Positions 8,037 through 17,376 are shown, numbered from the stretch's first letter. The stretch: DNA of 64,000 bases from Pseudoalteromonas luteoviolacea H33-S (GCF_001625695.1 NZ_AUXY01000080.1:124001-188000), one strand, 5' to 3'. Made by a program: numbers and translations. Notes: generated from the sequence alone by a model not told the origin.

Positions 8037-8891
8037 CTAAAATACGTGGTGTATAAGTGGTAAGTTACCCTTTAAGCTCGTCATTACAGCTTGCGCCACG
8101 GATTTTTGATTTTCATTTCCCGCTTTTTCTACAAGTGTAATACGTTCTACGTCCGCTTCATTTAATGCTTCACCTGCTAAAGCTAGTTGGCTTAAAACGC
8201 TATTCATTGGCGATAGACTTGGGCTATAGGCTGCATTTTCTGCATATCGACCATAGAATGCTCGGCCATCTTTTAACACAAGCTCGGCTGCAGACAGGTT
8301 TTGTGTATAGGGCACATATGCATAACGAAGGTGTTGTTTGAGTGCTTCAGAAATAGGTAAATCAATGTCAATGTCTGATACATCGTTTGCCATCAAAGAA
8401 GACGCGTTGCCTAAATCACCCGGCCCAAAGTCACAGGGAAGCAGTTCACTTAAAGTATATTTCCCCGTTGGTAGTAGTATGCTTAGGTTGCCAGCTGAAC
8501 TTAACTCATTCATAAATTGGCGGCAAAACCCACACGGCGCCGCATTAATCGCTATTGACGTGATCTCATGTGCACCGTTGACCCATGCATTATTAATCGC
8601 CGCCTGCTCTGCGTGCACTACTAATGACAATGCTTGGTGTTTAAATTCAAGATTTGCACCTAAATAAAGGTTCCCAGTGATTTTGTCGAAGGCGACTGCA
8701 CCAACAAAAAATGAGGAGATAGGCGCTTGAGAGAATTTTGCTGCAACAACAAGTAAAGCTTGCTGTAATTGCTCACGATCGCAATTGAGCTTTTTAGTCA
8801 GTTCCGATACCACACTTGATGCAAAAACACCGTTAGATTGCTTTGCAATATCGTAAATATATTCTTCTGTTTTGCTGTCTATTATTACCAT
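8037..8891 (-). CDS. cdd: cytidine deaminase (dimeric, two-domain type)
   Basis: Zinc-dependent deamination of cytidine and deoxycytidine to uridine and deoxyuridine. At 284 aa it is the long E. coli-type enzyme with a catalytic N-terminal domain and a degenerate C-terminal copy. The zinc site is visible: H93 and the proton-shuttling E95 in VVHAEQAAINNA, and C120 and C123 in APCGFCRQFMNE. Upstream substrate residues lie in FVGAVAF and GANLEF. The ATG at 8891 has only a weak ribosome-binding site. It faces udp across a shared terminator. Confidence 0.95.
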   Translation of the reverse strand: MVIIDSKTEEYIYDIAKQSNGVFASSVVSELTKKLNCDREQLQQALLVVAAKFSQAPISSFFVGAVAFDKITGNLYLGANLEFKHQALSLVVHAEQAAINNAWVNGAHEITSIAINAAPCGFCRQFMNELSSAGNLSILLPTGKYTLSELLPCDFGPGDLGNASSLMANDVSDIDIDLPISEALKQHLRYAYVPYTQNLSAAELVLKDGRAFYGRYAENAAYSPSLSPMNSVLSQLALAGEALNEADVERITLVEKAGNENQKSVAQAVMTSLKGNLPLIHHVF

Positions 8892-8934
8892 AATTTAATT
8901 ATTATAGAATATGGCATGCCAGTTTACGCAGGTT

Positions 8935-9303
8935 TTATGCGTTACTCAACCATTCCTTTGCAGATTTAAAACATTCAAAGTTTTCTGCATGAATACCGAA
9001 TCTTTTAACTTTTTGCAAAAATAAATCGTGCATATAACCTTCAAAACCAACTACCCGAGCAATTTGCATATTTGTTAAATAGTGAGCCACTTTTGGCATG
9101 ACATTAACGATGTCAATTGCCGCAAACTTATGTTCCAGCTCAGAGACATCCACCAGTACTTTTTTACTACCATGCTGTTCCGAGTAGACTTTTGCAGCTT
9201 TGTACGCATTCACTACATCTTCTGCTCCAGCTTTACCACGCACCGTCATCAGGATTAGAGAGGTTGTTTGATCAAAAGTAATGCTGGTAGATAGTGCTGA
9301 CAT
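8935..9303 (-). CDS. SpoIIAA/STAS-like small cytoplasmic protein
   Basis: A 122-aa soluble protein with alternating short strands and helices: LILMTVRGKAGAEDVVNAYKAA, then KKVLVDVSELEHKF, then RVVGFEGYMHDLFLQKVKRFG and the terminal AKEWLSNA. This is the layout of SpoIIAA-like (STAS/CRAL-TRIO-related) proteins common in marine gammaproteobacteria. There is no signal peptide. It lies 43 bp upstream of cdd on the same strand and may be co-transcribed. The role is unknown. Confidence 0.6.
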   Translation of the reverse strand: MSALSTSITFDQTTSLILMTVRGKAGAEDVVNAYKAAKVYSEQHGSKKVLVDVSELEHKFAAIDIVNVMPKVAHYLTNMQIARVVGFEGYMHDLFLQKVKRFGIHAENFECFKSAKEWLSNA

Positions 9304-9410
9304 AAAGAACTCTGTAAAGGAACTGATTAATAAATTTATAAATAGGATGGGGATTTTAATTTAATCGGCGCTGCTGTCAATAAAATAAGATTTAAAAATG
9401 AGTAAAAAAC

Positions 9411-9440
9411 AAAAAACCAACCCTTTGGGATTGGTTTTTT
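9411..9440 (-). terminator. intrinsic terminator of ppc
   Basis: AAAAAACCAA (9411-9420) pairs with TTGGTTTTTT (9431-9440) with an inner CCC/GGG stem. Read on the minus strand it ends in a run of six T, 53 bp past the ppc stop. Confidence 0.8.
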
Positions 9441-9492
9441 ATTTCGATAAGTTATATAAATGTGCTATTACGCTTCAATTAGCACATAAGTA

Positions 9493-12126
9493 TTAACCTG
9501 TATTGCGTAAACCAGCCGCGATCCCCATCATGGTGATCATCAATGCACTATCTAAGCTTTGATTATCTGTATTACGGCTTCGCTTGAGTAGTTCAACCTG
9601 TAATAAATTGAGTGGATCGGTATAAGGGTTTCGTAATGAAATGGATTCTTTTATCCATGGCTGTGCCGATAGCAAGCTTCCTTTTGGTGCAAGGCGTAAA
9701 ACCTCATCTGTTGTCTCTTTTAACTCAGCTCTAAGCTGCTCACCTATTGGTTGTAGAACTTCAGGTACGAGCCTTTCGTCATAATATTCGGTAAGCCAGA
9801 GGTCTGCTTTGCAAAAAACCATTTCAAGCATCTCTAATCGGGTTCTAAAAAATGGCCACAACTCGCTCATTTCTTCAATTAATGCTTCCCCACCCAAATC
9901 AAGCACAGCTTTAATCCCTTCATTGGCTCCCAACCAAGCGGGTAACATCAACCGATTTTGACTCCATGCAAAAATCCAAGGAATTGCTCTCAAACTTTCT
10001 ATTCCGCCTTTAGGGTTTCGTTTAGCGGGGCGCGAGCCCAAGGGTAATTTTGCAAGCTCAATTTCAGGTGTTGCACTTCTAAAATACGAGACAAAATCGG
10101 GGGTGTCTCTCACATATTTTCTATATCTCTTGCATGATGCTTCACTCAGCACACCCATCGCTTCACGCCATTGTGACTGAGGCTTTGGTGGTGGAAACAA
10201 GTTATTGTCTATAATAGCACTGGCGTACAAAGACAAGCTTTGAATAGCAACGGGTGTGAGGCCAAATTTAAAGCGGATCATTTCTCCTTGCTCTGTCACA
10301 CGTAAACCATGTTTAAGTGAACCTGGGGGCTGAGAGCGCAATGCTTGACGCGCAGGCGCGCCACCACGGCCGATCGTTCCACCGCGCCCATGGAATAACT
10401 TCATTTTAATGCCATGCTTTTCTCCAAGCTCAATAAGAGATTCCATAGCACGGTATTGTGCCCAACCAGCAGCCATCATCCCGGCGTCCTTAGCAGAGTC
10501 AGAATAGCCAATCATCACATACTGTTGATGAGATAAATGCCCTTTGTACCAGCTAGAGCTGAACAACTCTGTCATAACTTTATCTGCGCGGTTCAAATCA
10601 TCGAGCGTTTCAAATAACGGAGCTACCGGTAAGTTAAACCTGACCCCACTCTCTTTCAACAGCAATTGAACAGCCAATACATCTGAAGCGTATTGCGCCA
10701 TAGAAATGATATATATCCCCAAAGCTGCACGGTCTTGCTGAGCTACCACGTCAAATGTATCGAGTACCTCTTTTACAGAATCATTCGGGCGCCAATGCTT
10801 TGGAATAATGGGCCGCCTAGAGCTCAACTCAGACAATAAGAAAGCTTGCTTATCTTCTTCTGACCACTGCGCATAATCGCCAACACCCAAGTACCTTGTT
10901 AACTCTGAAAGCACCTCGGTGTGACGGGCTGAGTCCTGGCGAATATCAAGTTGACATAAATTAACGCCAAAGCAATTTAACCGTCTAAGCACATCAAGTA
11001 GTAAACCATTGGCAACAACTTCCATCCCCATCTCATTTAAAGAATTAAAACAAATCAATAGAGGGTCTTGTAACTGCTCTGTGTGTTTAATCTTATCCCT
11101 GCAAGATGTCGGGACACCTTTGATTTTGCTCTCAAGAAAATCTATTGTTTCTCGAACGTCTGCTTTAACATTTTTAAGTAAATCTCGATATGGTTCACTG
11201 GTATTGCCAGTATGCGTTAACAGTGCCTCATTTGCGCCACTCATTGAGAGTTCAGCACTGAGCTTATCCAAATCACGGTAATACAGGTCCAGAGCCATCC
11301 AACGACCATGATCAAGCACACTTTGAGTCACCTTTGCGGTTACATTTGGGTTGCCGTCTCTGTCTCCCCCCATCCAAGAAGCAAGCTTTACAGGCGAAAA
11401 GTTTTGCGGTAACACAACACCTAAATGCACTTGCGCCATTTTTCTCAACTCGCTCACAAACCTTGGTATCGCATGCCATAAGCTGTTTTCAACCACTGCA
11501 AAGCCCCATTTGGCTTCCTCTAAAGGGGTAGGTCTTTTATCTCTAATTTCATTAGTATGCCAAGCTTGGCAGATCAGCTGCGCTATTCGAGAAAGCACAG
11601 TGTCGCGCTCAACGCCTGAGCACTCGATATTCTCTAACTCTTTTAGACAGTCACTTAACTCAACATGTTTGCTGATGATGGTTCTACGAGTGACTTCTGT
11701 CGGGTGCGCTGTGAGTACCAGTTCTATTTGCAAAGATGACAGCGCTTGAAGCGCATGTTCTTGAGTGCACTCACCTTTTGCAATTTTTTCTGCCAGCTCC
11801 TTAATCGTGCCTTCAATGGCTTCAAATGCACCATTCGGCGATCCTGCCTTAGACGTGGTGTGATATTGCTCTGCGACATTTGCCAAATTAAGAAAATGAT
11901 TAAAGGCTCTACAAACAGGCAGTAATTCTTCGTTACTGAGCGCTTTAAGCGTATCAATTAGCAAATCTCTAGCTTGGTGATCACCACTTCTGGAGGCTTT
12001 GGCAAGATGTCTTATTTGTTCAACTTTTTCGAGTAATTCTGAACCTTGAGCGTGTTCGATGGTTGCCCCTAAACACTCACCTAACAGACTCACATTACGG
12101 CGAAGATTTGTATATTGCTGATCCAT
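9493..12126 (-). CDS. ppc: phosphoenolpyruvate carboxylase
   Basis: Anaplerotic carboxylation of phosphoenolpyruvate to oxaloacetate. The 877-aa length fits the bacterial enzyme. Active-site blocks appear in order: VLTAHPTEVTRRTIISKH (catalytic His), MGGDRDGNPNVTA, GYSDSAKDAGMMAAGW, and the mobile loop FHGRGGTIGRGGAP. The C-terminus LRNTG is the conserved end needed in the E. coli enzyme. AAAGGAAA lies 4 nt before the ATG. It is monocistronic with its own terminator. No PEP carboxykinase gene is adjacent. Confidence 0.97.
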   Translation of the reverse strand: MDQQYTNLRRNVSLLGECLGATIEHAQGSELLEKVEQIRHLAKASRSGDHQARDLLIDTLKALSNEELLPVCRAFNHFLNLANVAEQYHTTSKAGSPNGAFEAIEGTIKELAEKIAKGECTQEHALQALSSLQIELVLTAHPTEVTRRTIISKHVELSDCLKELENIECSGVERDTVLSRIAQLICQAWHTNEIRDKRPTPLEEAKWGFAVVENSLWHAIPRFVSELRKMAQVHLGVVLPQNFSPVKLASWMGGDRDGNPNVTAKVTQSVLDHGRWMALDLYYRDLDKLSAELSMSGANEALLTHTGNTSEPYRDLLKNVKADVRETIDFLESKIKGVPTSCRDKIKHTEQLQDPLLICFNSLNEMGMEVVANGLLLDVLRRLNCFGVNLCQLDIRQDSARHTEVLSELTRYLGVGDYAQWSEEDKQAFLLSELSSRRPIIPKHWRPNDSVKEVLDTFDVVAQQDRAALGIYIISMAQYASDVLAVQLLLKESGVRFNLPVAPLFETLDDLNRADKVMTELFSSSWYKGHLSHQQYVMIGYSDSAKDAGMMAAGWAQYRAMESLIELGEKHGIKMKLFHGRGGTIGRGGAPARQALRSQPPGSLKHGLRVTEQGEMIRFKFGLTPVAIQSLSLYASAIIDNNLFPPPKPQSQWREAMGVLSEASCKRYRKYVRDTPDFVSYFRSATPEIELAKLPLGSRPAKRNPKGGIESLRAIPWIFAWSQNRLMLPAWLGANEGIKAVLDLGGEALIEEMSELWPFFRTRLEMLEMVFCKADLWLTEYYDERLVPEVLQPIGEQLRAELKETTDEVLRLAPKGSLLSAQPWIKESISLRNPYTDPLNLLQVELLKRSRNTDNQSLDSALMITMMGIAAGLRNTG

Positions 12127-12327
12127 ACACTTTCCTTTGAATACATTTTATTCAAACCAATATACTGTTAAAACGACTTAATTGAAAAGACCATTTGATT
12201 ACACTTTTTTCAATCATATCCATGGTAAGCAAGGATAAGTTTCTTTGGCACCTGCAAGTCAGTGATCTAAATTCAGGCACATTTCGTATCCATCATGATA
12301 AATATTTATCCGTGCAGAATCCGTTTT

Positions 12328-13047
12328 ATGTCTCAAAAAACTGTTGTCATCATCGGAGCAAGTGGAGCAATTGGCAAGGCGTTAGTTAATTTGAATTTGC
12401 GTCTAAACAACCAAGTCGTTGCTGTGAGCCGAGAAACACTCAACATCTCACATCCCCTGTTGAAAAAATACCAAACTGACTATTCGCAAAAAAGTATTAG
12501 CGATGTCGCTAGCCTGATTTCAAGAGTCTACCCCATGTTGTCATCCATTACTGTATGCAACGGGGTATTACATACACAAACAAACATGCCTGAAAAGCGC
12601 ATTGAAGCGTTTGACATTGATTATTTCAGTACGCTCTTACACGTGAATACAATGACGCCTTTTATGTGGCTGCAAGCATTTATACCGCACCTTCTATCAA
12701 CCCAAACTCCTTGCGTGTTCACAGCATTAAGCGCTCGAATAGGGAGCATTTCTGACAACCAATTAGGTGGGTGGTATAGCTACAGAGCATCAAAAGCTGC
12801 ATTAAATATGTTATTCAAAACAGCCAGTATTGAATTGCAAAGGCGAAAATGTAACGCAAAGCTCATGCTATTTCATCCTGGTACAACAGATTCTGAATTA
12901 TCTAAACCTTTTCAAAACAATGTTCCCGCAGGAAAATTATTTAAGCCGGAATTTGTTGCCCAGCAGCTACATACATTCCAACTCAATCGAGAGTTCAATG
13001 GAGCCATCGACTATATCGATTGGCAAGGCCACAACATACAATGGTAA
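12328..13047 (+). CDS. short-chain dehydrogenase/reductase (C-factor-like)
   Basis: A 239-aa Rossmann-fold oxidoreductase. The cofactor loop is VVIIGASGAIGKALV near the N-terminus; CNGVLH corresponds to the NNAG position; the catalytic S-Y-K set is seen as TALSAR, then YSYRASKAALN. PGTTDSELSKPF after the active site resembles the C-factor/CsgA-like group. ATG 12328 begins directly at the core fold; an in-frame ATG at 12295 would add 11 residues. A flavin-reductase gene follows after 4 bp, so the two form an operon. The substrate is unknown. Confidence 0.85.
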   Translation: MSQKTVVIIGASGAIGKALVNLNLRLNNQVVAVSRETLNISHPLLKKYQTDYSQKSISDVASLISRVYPMLSSITVCNGVLHTQTNMPEKRIEAFDIDYFSTLLHVNTMTPFMWLQAFIPHLLSTQTPCVFTALSARIGSISDNQLGGWYSYRASKAALNMLFKTASIELQRRKCNAKLMLFHPGTTDSELSKPFQNNVPAGKLFKPEFVAQQLHTFQLNREFNGAIDYIDWQGHNIQW

Positions 13048-13051
13048 GTTC

Positions 13052-13684
13052 ATGATTTTAAACAACCAAGACATACTCAATTTATCTGAAAGATACCGCG
13101 CACACTTCATCAACAGTCTGTCTGGGTATAAAAGCGCCAATCTAATTGGAACCAAGGACTTAAATGGCAGAGAAAATTTATCAATTGTGAGCTCAGTCTT
13201 TCATTTAGGTGCAAATCCACCACTTATGGGTGTTATTTTTAGACCCCACAGTGTAAGGCGTGACACATTAGAAAATATGTTGGAAACAGAAACCTATACA
13301 ATTAACCACGTAAATTCTTTGATTTGGAAAGAAGCACACCAGACGTCTGCACGCTATGATGAGGGGCAATCTGAATTTGACGAAACAGGATTGACACCTT
13401 ATTACCATGCAGGTTTTGAGGCGCCATTTGTAACGCAAAGCCAAGTAAAGATAGGCTTAAAGCTTAGGCAACATCAAACTATCGAATTAAACAAAACAGT
13501 ACTTGTTATTGGCGAAATTGTACATGTTGAAGTGGATGATAACGCAGTGAAAGCAGACGGATTTGTTAACTTAGAACAATTAGACACAGTTGCAGTCTCT
13601 GGCTTGGACTGCTACCACACGGCAAGTAAGATTGACAGGTTAGAATACGCAAAGCCTAACATACCGACGACTTGCAAAATATAA
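13052..13684 (+). CDS. flavin reductase-like (DIM6/NTAB) flavoprotein
   Basis: A 210-aa protein of the FMN-binding split-barrel group. Seen in order: SANLIGTKDLNGRENLSIVSSVFHLG, PPLMGVIFRP, and ETETYTINHVN, the usual FMN-pocket region, then VLVIGEIVHVEVDD near the end. The start at 13052 lies 4 bp after the SDR stop, indicating translational coupling; the same frame opens further upstream inside the SDR gene but that portion is a shadow. It may supply reduced flavin or act as an oxidoreductase on its own. The partner substrate is unknown. Confidence 0.8.
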   Translation: MILNNQDILNLSERYRAHFINSLSGYKSANLIGTKDLNGRENLSIVSSVFHLGANPPLMGVIFRPHSVRRDTLENMLETETYTINHVNSLIWKEAHQTSARYDEGQSEFDETGLTPYYHAGFEAPFVTQSQVKIGLKLRQHQTIELNKTVLVIGEIVHVEVDDNAVKADGFVNLEQLDTVAVSGLDCYHTASKIDRLEYAKPNIPTTCKI

Positions 13685-13751
13685 GCTGAGCTTGCGATTA
13701 AATCAAACTGCAGCCACTCTTAAAGAATGTCTGCAGCTCTTACTATCAACC

Positions 13752-14561
13752 TTAAAGCTCGGTCGATTGAATGACACTCAGGATATCACCAATCTCTATC
13801 ATTTGTTCTTCAAATTCCCTTTTCTGCATAACAGTGAGTGTACCTCGTAAATTGATTAAAAAATCAATTTGAGACAAAACACGCTTTTCCATTTGCTTGA
13901 CTTGATACTCCGACCTGCTGTTTGGATGATTCACGATAAGCACACCAAGGCGATTCAAATCAGTGTCTGAAGGTTTGTTTTTCAACAAAATAGTTTCGAT
14001 TTCTAAGAGCCTTTTTTGATTATTTAAGTTTCTGATTTGTCGGTAATATGATATGGACTCACTGTGCTTCTGAATCATTTTTAGCTGCTCATCACTTAGT
14101 CGACCTAGTGACTTTTCAAACCGCTCCTGTGTTCTCTCTACTCTTTCTTTTGTGCTTTGCTGTTCAGCCATTTTTTCCTTGATATTTTCAATAAACTGAA
14201 CTCGCTGTCCAGCATCCAAAGACAGTAAGAACTCTACCATTATCGGCTCTAAATCTTGTAAAAGCTCGAACCAATGCCTGCTTACTTTTTTGCTTAGCGA
14301 ATAAAGTTCAGTTCGATCTGCGCTTTGCCAATCCGTTTGCAATTGCGAATGCCACTTCAAGTAAATTGGTAGGTAGCGTGTTTGATGCCAAATTTGCACT
14401 TTTTGAACTTCGTTAAGCACCCACTTCCTTTGAGTTTTATTTAAATCAACATATTCCTCGAGTCTATTCAGCGCCAACTTATCTGAATTTTTATATACGG
14501 TTTGATAAAAACACCCTGTCAGCATCAGCACAGCAAAAATAACAATCGATACTCTAAACAT
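13752..14561 (-). CDS. DUF6279-like lipoprotein
   Basis: A 269-aa lipoprotein: signal peptide FRVSIVIFAVLMLTGC with lipobox LTGC, so it is lipidated at Cys near residue 18. The mature part is almost entirely helical and charged, starting SDKLALNRLEEYVDLNKTQRKW and containing the ESISYYRQIRN region. This matches the DUF6279 lipoproteins of marine gammaproteobacteria. ATG 14561 has GAGGG at a proper distance; the GTG immediately upstream is too close. The Fur-box/sRNA promoter at 14596-14632 lies just upstream, so iron control of this gene is possible. Role unknown. Confidence 0.75.
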   Translation of the reverse strand: MFRVSIVIFAVLMLTGCFYQTVYKNSDKLALNRLEEYVDLNKTQRKWVLNEVQKVQIWHQTRYLPIYLKWHSQLQTDWQSADRTELYSLSKKVSRHWFELLQDLEPIMVEFLLSLDAGQRVQFIENIKEKMAEQQSTKERVERTQERFEKSLGRLSDEQLKMIQKHSESISYYRQIRNLNNQKRLLEIETILLKNKPSDTDLNRLGVLIVNHPNSRSEYQVKQMEKRVLSQIDFLINLRGTLTVMQKREFEEQMIEIGDILSVIQSTEL

Positions 14562-14595
14562 CACACCCTCAAATACAATTAATTATCATTTACAG

Positions 14596-14624
14596 TTGAC
14601 ATCCAAAAGCAAGTAACTGATAAT
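14596..14624 (+). promoter_or_regulatory. near-consensus sigma-70 promoter of the candidate sRNA
   Basis: TTGACA (14596-14601), a 17-nt spacer and GATAAT (14619-14624) match the -35 at six of six and the -10 at five of six positions with ideal spacing. It points right, away from the lipoprotein gene, into a stretch with no open reading frame. The predicted start of transcription is near 14631. Confidence 0.7.
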
Positions 14625-14632
14625 CATTCTCA
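14618..14632. promoter_or_regulatory. Fur box overlapping the sRNA -10
   Basis: TGATAATCATTCTCA matches the 7-1-7 Fur consensus TGATAATNATTATCA at all but one defined position. It covers the -10 hexamer and the predicted start, the arrangement expected for iron-dependent repression. It is also about 55 bp upstream of the divergent lipoprotein gene. Confidence 0.7.
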
Positions 14633-14783
14633 ATGAAGCGATGATTTGATTATACGCACAAAGCTTGTTTCATTAAGTGGATTACTATTCGACCCAGTAT
14701 ATTCACAAACTCATTTACTTGCTACATTGCTCATATCGGTGACGGTAGATATGAAAATTAAAAAGCCCGAAAGGGCTTTTTTT
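14631..14783 (+). ncRNA. candidate Fur-repressed small RNA, RyhB-like
   Basis: A predicted transcript of about 150 nt bounded by a strong promoter with an embedded Fur box and an intrinsic terminator (AAAAGCCC-GAAA-GGGCTTTT plus T7). No open reading frame of useful size is present; the first ATG stops after three codons. Bases 14724-14733 read ACATTGCTCA, identical to part of the conserved pairing core of E. coli RyhB as I remember it (GACATTGCTCACATTGC). RyhB-family RNAs are Fur-repressed, Hfq-dependent and silence iron-using genes when iron is scarce. Promoter, box and terminator are seen in the sequence; transcription, RyhB homology and function are inferred. Confidence 0.6.
14761..14783 (+). 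terminator. intrinsic terminator of the candidate sRNA
   Basis: AAAAGCCC (14761-14768) pairs with GGGCTTTT (14773-14780) around a GAAA tetraloop and is followed by T (14777-14783, seven in a row). No protein gene reads into it from the left on the plus strand, and none from the right on the minus strand, so it appears to serve only the 14631 transcript. Confidence 0.8.
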
Positions 14784-14875
14784 ATTCCCCTTCATAAACT
14801 TATAGTCTAAACTGCATTGGTATACACAGTGCTTAAAACTCAATAAACTTCCCCTGCTCTACAAGGAGAAATTAG

Positions 14876-15601
14876 ATGCGAAAAATAACTCAAACACTTT
14901 TATTCTCAGGGTTTCTGCTCAGTTCAACTCCAACACTTGCAGGGTTAGAAGAAGGTATCGCTGCTGCAAATGCTGGTCAGTTTGATGTTGCTATCCAAGA
15001 ATTTCAGTATTTAGTCGATATGGGCTTTGCGCCTGGTATGTATGAACTGGCTAAACTGTATGATGGTGGACATGGCGTACCGAGAAACCCAAGAAAAGCA
15101 GCAGAACTTTTACAACGTGCAGTTAAACTTGGCAGTGCAGATGCTATGTTTGCACTGGCTGTCATGCATCAAGAAGGCCGTGGCGTAAAACTTGACAAGC
15201 AAAAAGCCGTAGATTTGTTTACTCAAGCCGCCAAGAAAAACCTACCAGCTGCACAATTCAATTTGGGTGTCATGCATGCTAATGGTGACGGCGTAGTTCA
15301 AGACTATGTGCAAGCACGCTTTTGGTACGAACGGGCGGCTGCCAATAACTATACCCTAGCAATGTACAACCTAGCTTTGCTTTATTACCAAGGTCTTGGG
15401 GTGCAAAAGAACGTTGAACGTTCATACATATGGAATTTACTTGCCGAATTCAACGGTTATAAACAAGCCGCAGAAAGTCGGGAATTAGATGAACAAAGTT
15501 TGTCTCGCTCACAGCTCGAGCGTGGACAACGTATTGCTAATGAGATTTATCATAAAATCCAAGCTAATACATACATTGCGGGCAGTGGTTTTGCCGAGTA
15601 A
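14876..15601 (+). CDS. secreted Sel1-repeat (TPR-like) protein
   Basis: A 241-aa periplasmic protein: signal peptide KITQTLLFSGFLLSSTPTLA, then a run of Sel1-like 36-residue helical pairs. Repeats are seen as APGMYELAKLYDGGHGVPRN, ADAMFALAVMHQEGRGVKLD, AAQFNLGVMHANGDGVVQD and LAMYNLALLYYQGLGVQKN. AAGGAG lies 7 nt before the ATG. Sel1 proteins act as protein-interaction scaffolds. The only same-strand element upstream is the sRNA terminator, so it has its own promoter. The partner is unknown. Confidence 0.85.
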   Translation: MRKITQTLLFSGFLLSSTPTLAGLEEGIAAANAGQFDVAIQEFQYLVDMGFAPGMYELAKLYDGGHGVPRNPRKAAELLQRAVKLGSADAMFALAVMHQEGRGVKLDKQKAVDLFTQAAKKNLPAAQFNLGVMHANGDGVVQDYVQARFWYERAAANNYTLAMYNLALLYYQGLGVQKNVERSYIWNLLAEFNGYKQAAESRELDEQSLSRSQLERGQRIANEIYHKIQANTYIAGSGFAE

Positions 15602-15611
15602 TTAAAACAAT

Positions 15612-17030
15612 CTACCTTAAATATAGTCGTGTCAGTATACGTTGAATGACATGACTATATTTGCTGAATAGTTTGCTTCGCCATATGTTGTTGCTTGACT
15701 GGAATATAGACTTACAGTGACTAAATGTAACAAACCCCTCTTTACCATGGTAGTTACCAAACCCCGAGCTTCCTACGCCACCAAACGGTAAATCAGGTAC
15801 CGCAACGTGAAAAAGCATATCATTAATACATAAAGCGCCGCTTTGCAGGTTCTGCCTAATATCATTCTGAGCAATCTGACAGTTCGTATACAGATAACAG
15901 GCAAGTGGCGTCCCTAATTCTTGAACGGTCATTTTTGCATGCGCAATACTTTGTACTTTAATGATATTCAGCACCGGTCCAAATACTTCTTCTTGCATGA
16001 TGCGCGCATCAAGTGGCGGGTCAATAACCATATGCGTGCCAAATTCTTTGGAGTGTATCGATTCTAATTCTACTGAGTGATAAATTTTTGCTCCCCTGTC
16101 TTGAGCATCAACCATCAAGTTTTTAAGCCTTTGGGCATGTGCCTCATTCAATATGCCCGTCTTCAATGCCCTTGTATTTGATTTCAAGAATTGTAACTTC
16201 AACTTTTTAATAAATTCATCATAAATCGCTTCATGAACAAGCACATAGTCAGGCGCCACACACACTTGCCCTGCATTCATATTTTTTGCAAATACAATAT
16301 CTAAAAGCACTTTTTCGATGTTTGCATCTTCTAAAACGATTAAAGGGGATTTGCCACCAAGCTCTAATGTCACTGGTACTAAATTTTGTGCCGCAGCAGT
16401 ATAAACCTTTTTACCAACTTCTGTTGAGCCAGTAAAAAACAAATGATCAAAAGCTTGATGGCTAAACTCAGTAGCAACATCTGGACCGCCTTCAATCACG
16501 ACACAATCACCTTTCAATACTGCTAATACATCCTTTATGACTGCGTTTACAGCAGGCGTGTATTCACTTAACTTAATCATGACTTTATTACCAGCAGCAA
16601 TTGCGGTGGCGAGCGGCACCAATGCTAACTGAATCGGATAATTCCACGGTGCAATTATACCAACAACGCCTTTAGGGACATATTCACTCAGCACCTTTGA
16701 AGGAAAAAACTCCAACCCTGAGGATCTTTTCTCAGGTTTCATCCATTCTCTTAGGTGCTTTGATAGATAGTTAATGTGACTTATAGTTGGTATGACATCT
16801 GCTAGCACTGTGTCATGCTCAGAACGCACACTAAAATCAGTTTTAGCTGCACCAATTAAGCGTGACTTATTCTCAATAATCGCCAACCTCAATCGGTTTA
16901 ATTGCCTTTGGCGCGCCTCATGCGAAGGATAGGGCCCAGATAAATAAGCCGCTTTAAGTGTAATAAGTGAATTTTTGATAGTGAAATTGTGTGCTACTGC
17001 CACTCTGCCCCCGTTAACACCTACCAACAT
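15612..17030 (-). CDS. aldehyde dehydrogenase, coniferyl-aldehyde-dehydrogenase-like (class 3)
   Basis: A 472-aa NAD(P)-dependent dehydrogenase oxidising an aldehyde to its acid. Motifs: IIAPWNYPIQLALVPLATAIAAGN, FFTGSTEVGKKV, the catalytic-Glu block LELGGKSPLIV, the catalytic-Cys block NAGQVCVAPDYV, and EEVFGPVLNI, then LPFGGVGSSGFGNYHG. The layout and short length fit the coniferyl/class-3 type. AAGGTG precedes the ATG at 17030. The C-terminal tail (RILTRLYLR) is hydrophobic and basic, as in membrane-associated class-3 enzymes. The physiological substrate is not shown by neighbours. Confidence 0.9.
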   Translation of the reverse strand: MLVGVNGGRVAVAHNFTIKNSLITLKAAYLSGPYPSHEARQRQLNRLRLAIIENKSRLIGAAKTDFSVRSEHDTVLADVIPTISHINYLSKHLREWMKPEKRSSGLEFFPSKVLSEYVPKGVVGIIAPWNYPIQLALVPLATAIAAGNKVMIKLSEYTPAVNAVIKDVLAVLKGDCVVIEGGPDVATEFSHQAFDHLFFTGSTEVGKKVYTAAAQNLVPVTLELGGKSPLIVLEDANIEKVLLDIVFAKNMNAGQVCVAPDYVLVHEAIYDEFIKKLKLQFLKSNTRALKTGILNEAHAQRLKNLMVDAQDRGAKIYHSVELESIHSKEFGTHMVIDPPLDARIMQEEVFGPVLNIIKVQSIAHAKMTVQELGTPLACYLYTNCQIAQNDIRQNLQSGALCINDMLFHVAVPDLPFGGVGSSGFGNYHGKEGFVTFSHCKSIFQSSNNIWRSKLFSKYSHVIQRILTRLYLR

Positions 17031-17040
17031 TTACACCTTA

Positions 17041-17376
17041 TTATATTAAACTTTTAGCTTTATGTTTAATCGAAATTATCAGATTACTACTATTTCAGAA
17101 GCTAATTGTTCAAAAGTTCACAGTAAAAAATAAATATACAAACCTCATAATTGAACAATGTTTAATCTAAGAGCCATAACCCTCCCCCTTTATTTACTTT
17201 TTTTTACAAAAGAAAATATCGCTCTAAGTCCCAAAAAATATACATATAAAACACAAGCTGTTCATTAATAACACAAAGTTTTTCGGCTGTTTTTATTTAT
17301 ATAAATATTTTCTTATTCGAATGTGTTTTAATAGCCGCGATTTAAAAGTGAAAAAAATTAATACAGGAAGATGTTA
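17041..17376. other. AT-rich divergent intergenic region
   Basis: This 336-bp stretch separates two divergent genes, aldehyde dehydrogenase and the large lipoprotein. It is strongly AT-rich with homopolymer tracts. It must hold both promoters, but I could not single out a convincing pair of hexamers, and I see no open reading frame or repeat in it. Confidence 0.5.
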
